A DNA stretch of 6,411 nt from Candidatus Yonathbacteria bacterium RIFCSPHIGHO2_01_FULL_51_10 (GTDB lineage: Bacteria > Patescibacteriota > Minisyncoccia > Phycocordibacterales > UBA1539_B). Shown here piece after piece: positions 1 to 3,208 of this stretch. The stretch is taken from NCBI GenBank assembly GCA_001823505.1, contig MHUS01000023.1:1-6411 (forward strand). The letters run 5' to 3'. The translations under genes were made by a program, and so were the position numbers. Positions within the stretch are counted from its first letter, which is position 1, and every line of letters begins with the position of its first letter. The notes under the pieces were generated by a model. The model saw only the letters and a program-made list of their open reading frames with translations. It was not told the origin of the DNA and made no database searches.

Positions 1-1
1 A

Positions 2-649
2 GATATTATCTACACGCCGGCAAAATTCCCTGAGCACGGCCAAGTGAAGAGTGTCCGTGAGCCGTGGGTCTCGGCGAAGATCATTCTGCCACCGGAGTAT
101 GTCGGGCCGCTCATGGTCATGCTCTATGATCATGAGGCAGAAGTCGGGGAGACGGAACTTTTTGGCGACAATCGCACGGCGATAACCGTCGCGCTCCCGC
201 TTCGCGAGCTGATGCGTAATTTCTTTGATGAGCTCAAGAGCGTTACGTCGGGCTTCGCGTCGCTCTCCTACGAGATCGTCGGGCTTCGCGATGCCGATGT
301 GGCACGGCTCGATATCCTCGTTGCCGATGAGCCGGTGCCGGCCTTTGCCAAGGTGGTTTCGTATAAAAAGATGGAGCGTGAAGCAGAGGGGACGGTGGAG
401 CGGCTCTACAAAGTGCTCCCACGGCAGATGTTTACCACTAAGATCCAAGGACGCGGTCTGGGCCGCATTATTGCGTCTCGGACGATCTCAGCCCTCCGCA
501 AGGATGTCACCGGGTATCTCTACGGCGGCGATATTACGCGCAAAATGAAACTCCTTGAAAAGCAGAAGAAAGGAAAAAAGAAAATGAAGGAGCATGGGAA
601 GGTCAATATTCCGCAGGATGTGTTTCTCAAGATGGTGAAGGGGGAATAA
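2..649 (+). CDS. lepA: Elongation factor 4 (LepA), C-terminal part, cut by window start
   Basis: The reading frame is open from base 2, so the gene starts upstream; about 215 C-terminal residues of a protein that is normally about 600 long are present. LepA/EF4 is a ribosome-associated translational GTPase. The GTPase domain lies outside the window. What is visible is the EF-G-like domain V portion (REPWVSAKIILPPEYVGPLM, then MLYDHEAEVGETELFGDNR) and the LepA-specific C-terminal domain with its family signature: LPRQMFTTKIQGRGLGRII, then SALRKDVTGYLYGGDITRK and the basic KLLEKQKKGKKKMKE, ending in the usual IPQ-VFL-MVKG tail. The GTG at 44 is an internal valine, not a start, because the homologous sequence continues upstream of it. 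Identification is firm from these motifs. No Shine-Dalgarno or adjacent gene follows; the stop codon runs straight into an inverted repeat. Confidence 0.96.
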   Translation, partial: DIIYTPAKFPEHGQVKSVREPWVSAKIILPPEYVGPLMVMLYDHEAEVGETELFGDNRTAITVALPLRELMRNFFDELKSVTSGFASLSYEIVGLRDADVARLDILVADEPVPAFAKVVSYKKMEREAEGTVERLYKVLPRQMFTTKIQGRGLGRIIASRTISALRKDVTGYLYGGDITRKMKLLEKQKKGKKKMKEHGKVNIPQDVFLKMVKGE

Positions 650-774
650 CAGGACTTCTGTTTTTGGCAGGCTACTTTGTCGCCATCCTCCGCTCCTCAT
701 TCGTCGTAGTACTCACTACGCCTCACTTCGGTGCTCTGCGGCTTCGCGTATCCCACTCAAAAACGGAAGTCCTG
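650..774. repeat. 17-bp inverted repeat enclosing a chain of mini-hairpins
   Basis: The left arm 650-666 and right arm 758-774 pair over 17 positions with one G-T wobble. Between them are three short palindromes: CGTAGT-actc-ACTACG, CAC-TTCG-GTG (a UUCG-type tetraloop) and GCG-gctt-CGC. The left arm begins immediately after the lepA stop codon, so the element may end lepA transcripts or protect their 3' ends. It could equally be a small palindromic repeat element. No convincing reading frame lies inside it. The arms are direct observation; the function is inference. Confidence 0.6.
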
Positions 775-798
775 GGAGAAGGACTCTCCTCTGCGCAT

Positions 799-814
799 TT
801 CATTAAAAAATGAA
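799..814. other. Small AT-rich hairpin between lepA and the next gene
   Basis: TTCATT-aaaa-AATGAA forms a perfect 6-bp stem with a four-base loop. It sits between the inverted-repeat element and the promoter of the next gene. Its role is unknown; it could simply add to transcript insulation. Confidence 0.3.
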
Positions 815-841
815 CGTTCCGCCCCCTTCGAGTGTCTTTTG

Positions 842-850
842 TGATATACT
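842..850 (+). promoter_or_regulatory. Extended -10 promoter for the small cysteine protein
   Basis: TGaTATACT is a good extended -10 element. No credible -35 hexamer lies 16-18 bases upstream. A start site about seven bases downstream would fall near 857, giving a leader of only about four bases before the ATG at 861, so the mRNA is probably leaderless. Confidence 0.6.
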
Positions 851-860
851 GAATTAAGCG

Positions 861-1115
861 ATGAAAACAAAAATGTATCTTTTTCTCGGAGCAATTCTTC
901 TGCTCATTGTTAGTGGTTTCTTTTTTTATAACAGTAGAGTTCAATCACAAAAAGATGATAAGGAGGTTATTTCCTGTGGGTCTACAATTCCGGCGTATTG
1001 TAACCGATATAGATGTGAGACTGGGTTCTCTGATGTTCCTGCGCTGCCTGGAAGTGCACCCCTTTGTTCTGATGGTACACGTCCCATAAACATTGGAGAA
1101 GTCCCACACTCCTAA
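861..1115 (+). CDS. Small membrane-anchored or secreted protein with four cysteines, unknown function
   Basis: This 84-residue protein has a short basic N-terminus (MKTK), one hydrophobic segment at about residues 6-23, and a soluble tail with four cysteines at 39, 47, 52 and 69. The layout suggests export, with the tail outside the membrane and possibly held by two disulfides. There is no lipobox (the first cysteine is far from the hydrophobic segment), so lipid anchoring is unlikely. The segment may be a signal peptide or an anchor. I do not recognise a family. The start is supported by an extended -10 element whose predicted start site almost coincides with the ATG; no Shine-Dalgarno is present. 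A strong terminator follows at 1174-1199, so the gene is probably transcribed alone. Confidence 0.72.
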   Translation: MKTKMYLFLGAILLLIVSGFFFYNSRVQSQKDDKEVISCGSTIPAYCNRYRCETGFSDVPALPGSAPLCSDGTRPINIGEVPHS

Positions 1116-1121
1116 TGAGCG

Positions 1122-1137
1122 ATAACAAGCGTGTTAT
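1122..1137. other. Short palindrome after the cysteine protein gene
   Basis: ATAACA-agcg-TGTTAT is a perfect 6-bp stem lying seven bases after the stop codon and upstream of the stronger terminator. It may be a weak extra transcript-end structure; no operator function can be shown. Confidence 0.3.
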
Positions 1138-1173
1138 TAAGCGAATCGAAATTTATTGCAACCGCCCCAAATA

Positions 1174-1199
1174 CCCCGCGCCTTGGCGCGGGGTTCTTT
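1174..1199 (+). terminator. Rho-independent terminator, possibly two-way
   Basis: CCCCGCGCC-tt-GGCGCGGGG is a perfect 9-bp GC stem followed by TTCTTTATT on the plus strand, ending the cysteine protein transcript. The T-tract overlaps the stop codon of the minus-strand 37-residue ORF, so the same stem also lies just downstream of that gene, although its minus-strand tail (TATTT) is weaker. Confidence 0.85.
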
Positions 1200-1311
1200 A
1201 TTGAATCAACGCGGGTGCCGCGTAGAGCAGTACCATGCTTATGGCGATAAGGACGGAAAAGAAGCCCCAGACCACTTTAATGCGCTTGTTGTGTTTTTTC
1301 TGAAACAGCAT
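1198..1311 (-). CDS. 37-residue basic single-pass membrane peptide
   Basis: Reading the minus strand from the ATG at 1311-1309 to a TAA at 1200-1198 gives a 37-residue peptide. It starts MLFQKKHNKRIK, a strongly positive N-terminus with six basic residues plus a histidine. A hydrophobic helix of about 20 residues follows (VVWGFFSVLIAISMVLLYA), then a short tail APALIQ. This is the pattern of a single-pass peptide with its basic end in the cytoplasm. It fills an otherwise empty gap, ends exactly at a strong stem-loop, and is divergent from the FtsB-like gene 57 bases away, so the two promoters would share the same AT-rich gap. No Shine-Dalgarno precedes it, consistent with near-leaderless expression seen for its neighbours. 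Function is unknown; reality is inferred from composition and placement. Confidence 0.62.
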   Translation of the reverse strand: MLFQKKHNKRIKVVWGFFSVLIAISMVLLYAAPALIQ

Positions 1312-1321
1312 AAGTTTTATT

Positions 1322-1330
1322 TGCTATAAT
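1322..1330 (+). promoter_or_regulatory. Extended -10 promoter for the FtsB-like gene
   Basis: TGcTATAAT is a perfect extended -10 element with a full consensus hexamer. No matching -35 is visible. A start near 1337 leaves a leader of about 32 bases, in which AGCAC (1343-1347) and GTGCT (1355-1359) can form a 5-bp hairpin just before the ATG. Confidence 0.75.
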
Positions 1331-1368
1331 GGTTGGAATCATAGCACATCGGCGGTGCTTGGCAAATC

Positions 1369-1749
1369 ATGGCATACCACCAAAAGAAACAAACACGACT
1401 TAGATCTCTCCTGCGCACGCCGGTGGTACTCGCACTGCTTGTTTTTGTGGCACTGTTCTTGGTATGGGAGACATGGGGTCTCTTTAGCAAGGAGCGTGTG
1501 GCACACGAGACGGCGGCAAGCGCGCAGGCGGAAGAGCAGGCGCTCGAGGCGCGCAAAGCAGACCTCAATCAAAAGATCAGTCGTCTGGATACACCACAGG
1601 GAGTTGAGGCGGAGATCAGGGAACGCTTTGGCGTGGTCAAAGATGGGGAGGAGGAGGTCATGATCGTCCCTGCGGGGGCGAGCAATACGCAAGGCGTTGA
1701 AGGAGAAGGCGGATTATGGTATACCTTAACTCACTTCTTCAAGAAGTGA
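1369..1749 (+). CDS. FtsB/DivIC-family septum formation initiator-like protein
   Basis: This 126-residue protein has the FtsB/DivIC layout. A short basic cytoplasmic N-terminus (residues 1-16) is followed by one transmembrane helix at about 17-35, a heptad-rich coiled coil at about 37-73 and the family's C-terminal block at 74-100 (LDTPQGVEAEIRERFGVVKD, then GEEEVMIVP). A low-complexity Gly/Glu stretch and a basic end follow. In known systems such proteins bind FtsL and FtsQ in the divisome and help activate septal wall synthesis. Family membership is clear from the block 'L-TP-G-E-E-R-RF-VVK-GEE'; which paralogue (FtsB or DivIC) cannot be decided here. The ATG follows a consensus extended -10 but has no clear Shine-Dalgarno. 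tRNA-Gly begins 21 bases after the stop with no terminator between them, so the two may share a transcript. Confidence 0.88.
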   Translation: MAYHQKKQTRLRSLLRTPVVLALLVFVALFLVWETWGLFSKERVAHETAASAQAEEQALEARKADLNQKISRLDTPQGVEAEIRERFGVVKDGEEEVMIVPAGASNTQGVEGEGGLWYTLTHFFKK

Positions 1750-1770
1750 GGCGGGCTACAACGAAAAAAC

Positions 1771-1844
1771 GCGGGATTAGTTTAATGGTAAAACGTCAGT
1801 TTTCCAAACTGAGGTTGGGAGTTCGATTCTCCCATCCCGCACCA
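1771..1844 (+). tRNA. tRNA-Gly (anticodon TCC), CCA encoded
   Basis: A full cloverleaf can be drawn. The acceptor stem is GCGGGAT/ATCCCGC (7 bp), the D stem GTTT/AAAC, the anticodon stem TCAGT/ACTGA with loop TTTCCAA, the variable loop 4 bases, and the T stem GGGAG/CTCCC with loop TTCGATT. The discriminator base is A (1841), followed by an encoded CCA at 1842-1844. The anticodon TCC reads GGA and probably other glycine codons. A73 is notable because bacterial tRNA-Gly usually carries U73. A terminator starts at the very next base. Confidence 0.97.
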
Positions 1845-1868
1845 AAAAAGCGCCAAAAGGCGCTTTTT
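1845..1868 (+). terminator. Rho-independent terminator of tRNA-Gly
   Basis: AAAAAGCGCC-aaaa-GGCGCTTTTT is a perfect 10-bp stem with a five-T tail, starting immediately after the CCA of the tRNA. It can be extended: the tRNA bases 1833-1842 pair perfectly with 1869-1878 across a two-base bulge, so the read-through RNA could form a stem that captures the tRNA acceptor strand. Confidence 0.9.
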
Positions 1869-1914
1869 GTGCGGGATGAGCGAGTGAACTGCTTCACTCG
1901 CGCGGAGAATCGAA
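1869..1914 (-). repeat. Inverted copy of the tRNA-Gly 3' end, split by a 25-base hairpin
   Basis: Bases 1869-1878 plus 1904-1914 together are the exact reverse complement of tRNA-Gly positions 1822-1842 (21 of 21). The copy is broken by 25 inserted bases at 1879-1903. The insert contains a perfect 9-bp stem, GCGAGTGAA (1880-1888) with TTCACTCGC (1893-1901) around a CTGC loop. It is not a usable tRNA gene; it looks like a fold-back duplication later interrupted. Confidence 0.8.
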
Positions 1915-2027
1915 AGCCGGAGTATGTCGCTTTGCGACAACGAGGCGGGGTCGCGAGTACTTAGGATTTTTGAGTGCGAAGCACGAATAAAATACTTAGT
2001 AACTCGTGACCGATTTCCATCCCGCAC
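1869..2027. repeat. Palindrome-rich island bounded by a 10-bp tRNA-derived inverted repeat
   Basis: GTGCGGGATG at 1869-1878 and CATCCCGCAC at 2018-2027 are exact inverted repeats. The interior holds further palindromes: the 9-bp stem at 1880-1901, TGTCGC-ttt-GCGACA (1925-1939) and GTGC-gaa-GCAC (1974-1984). CGAGT and ACTCG, each next to a TACTTAG direct repeat, pair around the last of these. The right end (2011-2027) is a degenerate direct copy of the tRNA-Gly 3' end, with 11 exact bases (CCATCCCGCAC). There is no convincing ORF. It could be a small non-coding RNA, a miniature element or a collapsed tRNA duplication. Confidence 0.55.
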
Positions 2028-2062
2028 ACACGCAACTTCCACTTGGTATTTTCCCCCTATTC

Positions 2063-2071
2063 TGCTATAGT
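2063..2071 (+). promoter_or_regulatory. Extended -10 promoter for the 101-residue membrane protein
   Basis: TGcTATAGT is an extended -10 element ending only seven bases before the ATG at 2079. Transcription would therefore start at or next to the start codon, giving a leaderless mRNA. This decides the start: the in-frame ATG at 2043 lies upstream of the promoter and is unlikely to be used. Confidence 0.65.
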
Positions 2072-2078
2072 TTTTGGC

Positions 2079-2384
2079 ATGGAACCCAACGAACGAGCAA
2101 TGCTTGAGGAATCGCTTTCCCTTGCCCGGGAGAACAACGAAATGCTTCGTTCTCTGCGGAGCAATATGCGGTGGACACGCCTATGGCGGGCAATCTACTG
2201 GCTTGTCATTCTCGGGTCCCTTGTGGGAGCGTATTACTATGTGCAGCCGTATCTTGATCCGATGTTTCAGGCATACAATAAAGCGCTTGAGGTTTCTGCA
2301 GAGCTTGGCAAGATCGGCGATCAAAAAGATCAGTTCATTAATTCGTTCCTTAATCAGCCGGTTACTACGAAAACGACGAAGTAG
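2079..2384 (+). CDS. Small coiled-coil plus single-pass membrane protein, unknown function
   Basis: From the ATG at 2079 the protein has 101 residues. Residues 1-30 are charged and helical (MEPNERAMLEESLSLARENN) with heptad-like leucine spacing, suggesting a cytoplasmic coiled coil. A Trp/Arg-rich interface (about 31-37) leads into one transmembrane helix at about 38-56 (AIYWLVILGSLVGAYYYV). A polar tail ends in TTKTTK. The layout, with several aromatic residues at the membrane edge, resembles small hypothetical membrane proteins common in Parcubacteria-like genomes; that is recollection of style, not a database match. A longer start at 2043 would add 12 residues but precedes the extended -10, so 2079 is preferred. 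The gene stands alone between two tRNA loci and exactly between two sets of tRNA-derived repeats. Function unknown. Confidence 0.78.
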   Translation: MEPNERAMLEESLSLARENNEMLRSLRSNMRWTRLWRAIYWLVILGSLVGAYYYVQPYLDPMFQAYNKALEVSAELGKIGDQKDQFINSFLNQPVTTKTTK

Positions 2385-2406
2385 GGGAGAGTTGGGGGAT
2401 TAACCA

Positions 2407-2417
2407 TGCCCAGGTAG
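2407..2417 (+). repeat. Exact copy of the first bases of the tRNA-Phe gene
   Basis: TGCCCAGGTAG is identical to 2599-2609, the base before tRNA-Phe plus its first ten bases. Here the match breaks off at a hairpin (2424-2457) and then resumes loosely at TTGGCTAGA (2462-2470), which resembles the tRNA D-arm TTGGTTAGA. It is best read as a tRNA-Phe 5' remnant interrupted by an insert. Confidence 0.5.
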
Positions 2418-2423
2418 GCCTCG

Positions 2424-2463
2424 CCTGCAACGCTATGCGCGTAGCATTGCGGGCAGGTGTTTT
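2424..2463 (+). terminator. Hairpin with T-run, possible terminator of the 101-residue gene
   Basis: GCAACGCTAT (2427-2436) pairs with GTAGCATTGC (2441-2450) apart from one C-A mismatch and one wobble, around a GCGC loop. An alternative outer pairing is CCTGC (2424-2428) with GCAGG (2453-2457). TGTTTT follows. It lies 40 bases after the stop of the upstream gene. The same hairpin also splits the tRNA-Phe-like remnant, so it may be an insertion and not a designed terminator. Confidence 0.4.
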
Positions 2464-2507
2464 GGCTAGACAAAGTACGGTGCCGCGAAGTATGTTTGTG
2501 TGAGAAA
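2461..2507 (+). repeat. 47-base direct repeat, copy 1
   Basis: This matches 2539-2585 at 42 of 47 positions with a 78-base period; all five differences are transitions. It contains CGCGAA and TTTGTG (within 2485-2501), which pair through two G-T wobbles. No CRISPR-like spacing or ORF is associated with it. Confidence 0.8.
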
Positions 2508-2521
2508 TATAAAAAATACTG

Positions 2522-2552
2522 CTTGTCCATGTAGCTGTCTTGGCTAGACAAG
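2522..2552 (+). repeat. Degenerate copy of the tRNA-Phe 5' half that folds as a hairpin
   Basis: Bases 2523-2550 match the tRNA-Phe 5' part (2598-2625) at about 20 of 28 positions, including GTAGCT, TTGG and TAGA. The segment can also fold by itself: CTTGTC (2522-2527) pairs with GACAAG (2547-2552) and TAGC with GCTA inside. There is no T-arm or acceptor partner, so it is not a tRNA gene. The resemblance could be partly chance. Confidence 0.45.
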
Positions 2553-2585
2553 GTACGATGCCACAAAGTATGTTTGTGTGAGAAA
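2539..2585 (+). repeat. 47-base direct repeat, copy 2
   Basis: The second copy of the repeat at 2461-2507. Here the 3' stem is fully Watson-Crick (CACAAA-gtatg-TTTGTG), and GGTA-cga-TGCC can form a second small stem. It ends 14 bases before the tRNA-Phe gene and would be part of a tRNA precursor leader if transcription starts upstream. Confidence 0.8.
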
Positions 2586-2599
2586 AATCAAATACGTTT

Positions 2600-2676
2600 G
2601 CCCAGGTAGCTCAGTTGGTTAGAGCATTCGCCTGAAGAGCGAGGGGTCGGCAGTTCAAATCTGCCCCTGGGCACCA
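2600..2676 (+). tRNA. tRNA-Phe (anticodon GAA), CCA encoded
   Basis: The acceptor stem GCCCAGG/CCTGGGC is perfect. The D stem is GCTC/GAGC with loop AGTTGGTTA, and the anticodon stem is TTCGC/GCGAG (first pair T-G) with loop CTGAAGA, giving anticodon GAA. The variable loop is GGGTC and the T stem GGCAG/CTGCC has loop TTCAAAT. The discriminator is A, followed by encoded CCA (2674-2676). Position 37 is G, where E. coli has a modified A. No clear terminator follows; a new promoter starts 23 bases downstream. Confidence 0.97.
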
Positions 2677-2698
2677 CAGACGACGCCTCGCGGAAGCA

Positions 2699-2727
2699 TT
2701 GACTAAAAGTGCATTAAGTTGTATTAT
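2699..2727 (+). promoter_or_regulatory. Consensus housekeeping-type promoter
   Basis: TTGACT (2699-2704), a 17-base spacer and TATTAT (2722-2727) make a near-consensus sigma-70-type promoter, each hexamer having one mismatch. It is the only promoter in the window with a clear -35. A start near 2734 leaves a leader of about 57 bases before the ATG at 2791. Confidence 0.75.
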
Positions 2728-2730
2728 TTT

Positions 2731-2761
2731 ACTTAGGTGAACTTCCTGTGGGAGTTTAAGT
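2731..2761 (+). promoter_or_regulatory. 5' leader hairpin of the 117-residue gene
   Basis: AACTTCC (2740-2746) pairs with GGGAGTT (2750-2756) around a TGT loop with one wobble. ACTTA (2731-2735) can extend it by pairing with TAAGT (2757-2761) across a GGTG bulge. It lies at or just after the predicted transcription start. It may stabilise the mRNA 5' end; no known riboswitch is recognised. Confidence 0.5.
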
Positions 2762-2776
2762 GTACGCGAACCCTTT

Positions 2777-2782
2777 GAGGAG
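2777..2782 (+). promoter_or_regulatory. Shine-Dalgarno sequence GAGGAG
   Basis: GAGGAG lies eight bases before the ATG at 2791. It decides that start and is the only good Shine-Dalgarno in the window; the other genes here lack one. Confidence 0.7.
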
Positions 2783-2790
2783 CAAGAAAG

Positions 2791-3144
2791 ATGGAAAAAG
2801 ATAAGGCACTGCTCGTTATTGAAGGTAGATTATCTATTACGTCCAGGGAGCTCATAGAGCTCCACATGATCTTTTCACGTCTAGGGGACCTTCATGTCCA
2901 CGTTATCGAACCACATCAGTTGATCAAATTCAGGATCGAAGAGACGTGTTTTCTGTTGCGTGACGTTGACTTGATCAAAACAGCCACAGTAGTTCATGAG
3001 CCGTGGCCATGTGAGCACAAGCAGAAACATGGCCACAAGGGTTCATTGAGGAGTCGAATCGTTAAACACGAAGGGGTGTTTTCGAAGAACAGATCTCGGA
3101 CCCTCCTTCATCGAAGCGGAGTGCGGTCATCAAAGTGGCGCTAA
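2791..3144 (+). CDS. 117-residue protein of unknown function with a basic, His-rich tail
   Basis: I do not recognise this protein. Residues 1-70 look like a small folded domain of alternating beta/helical segments (ALLVIEGRL, then RELIELHMIFSRL, then LHVHVIEP). Residues 69-82 form a His/Cys cluster (H69, C74, H76, H80, H82) that could bind metal, and the rest is strongly basic (13 Arg/Lys in the last 35). No membrane segment or signal peptide is seen. Expression signals are unusually complete: consensus promoter, leader hairpin, GAGGAG at eight bases and a strong terminator after the stop. Codon use differs from its neighbours: five of twelve arginines are AGA/AGG and TTG/TTA/CTA leucines are common, hinting at a different origin. 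Internal palindromes (2847-2863; 3003-3036) leave open that the transcript also acts as a structured RNA. Confidence 0.62.
   Translation: MEKDKALLVIEGRLSITSRELIELHMIFSRLGDLHVHVIEPHQLIKFRIEETCFLLRDVDLIKTATVVHEPWPCEHKQKHGHKGSLRSRIVKHEGVFSKNRSRTLLHRSGVRSSKWR
3003..3036. repeat. 10-bp perfect inverted repeat inside the 117-residue gene
   Basis: GTGGCCATGT (3003-3012) and ACATGGCCAC (3027-3036) pair perfectly around 14 bases. The pair spans the codons of the His/Cys cluster. Together with GGAGCTC-ata-GAGCTCC at 2847-2863 it gives the mRNA two strong internal hairpins. Confidence 0.6.
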
Positions 3145-3151
3145 CAATTAA

Positions 3152-3189
3152 AAAGTCCGGCGGAATTACATTCCGCCGGACTTTCCTTT
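3152..3189. terminator. Two-way rho-independent terminator
   Basis: AAAGTCCGGCGGAA (3152-3165) pairs perfectly with TTCCGCCGGACTTT (3171-3184), a 14-bp stem. On the plus strand it is followed by CCTTTTT and ends the 117-residue gene. On the minus strand it is followed by TTTTTAATTG and ends the valS-prsW-hsp20 operon, whose last stop is at 3209. A convergent gene pair sharing one terminator. Confidence 0.93.
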
Positions 3190-3208
3190 TTGTGGCAAAG
3201 AAGTTGTC

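Noticed and set aside
44..46. GTG as the start of a 201-residue protein
   Set aside because: The frame is open to base 2 and the upstream residues (DIIYTPAKFPEHGQ) continue the LepA sequence, so this GTG is an internal valine of a gene cut by the window edge.
723..944. Minus-strand 73-residue frame
   Set aside because: It overlaps the inverted-repeat element and the start of the cysteine protein gene; no domain or start signal supports it.
1716..1964. Plus-strand 82-residue frame across tRNA-Gly
   Set aside because: It runs through the tRNA, its terminator and the palindrome island, and its composition follows those elements.
2043..2078. Upstream ATG at 2043 as the start of the membrane protein
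   Set aside because: The extended -10 element at 2063-2071 lies between it and the ATG at 2079, so the transcript would not include it.
2354..2566. Minus-strand 70-residue frame containing HRTLSSQ twice
   Set aside because: The repetition comes from the 47-base direct repeat, the frame overlaps the end of the 101-residue gene, and the composition is not protein-like.
2407..2585. Additional tRNA genes or a CRISPR-like array upstream of tRNA-Phe
   Set aside because: The copies resemble only the tRNA 5' part, with no T-arm or acceptor partner, and there are only two long repeats with no regular unique spacers and no cas genes.
2407..2676. T-box riboswitch reading of the repeats near tRNA-Phe
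   Set aside because: No T-box consensus, specifier loop or downstream amino acid gene is present; the repeats lead into a tRNA gene.
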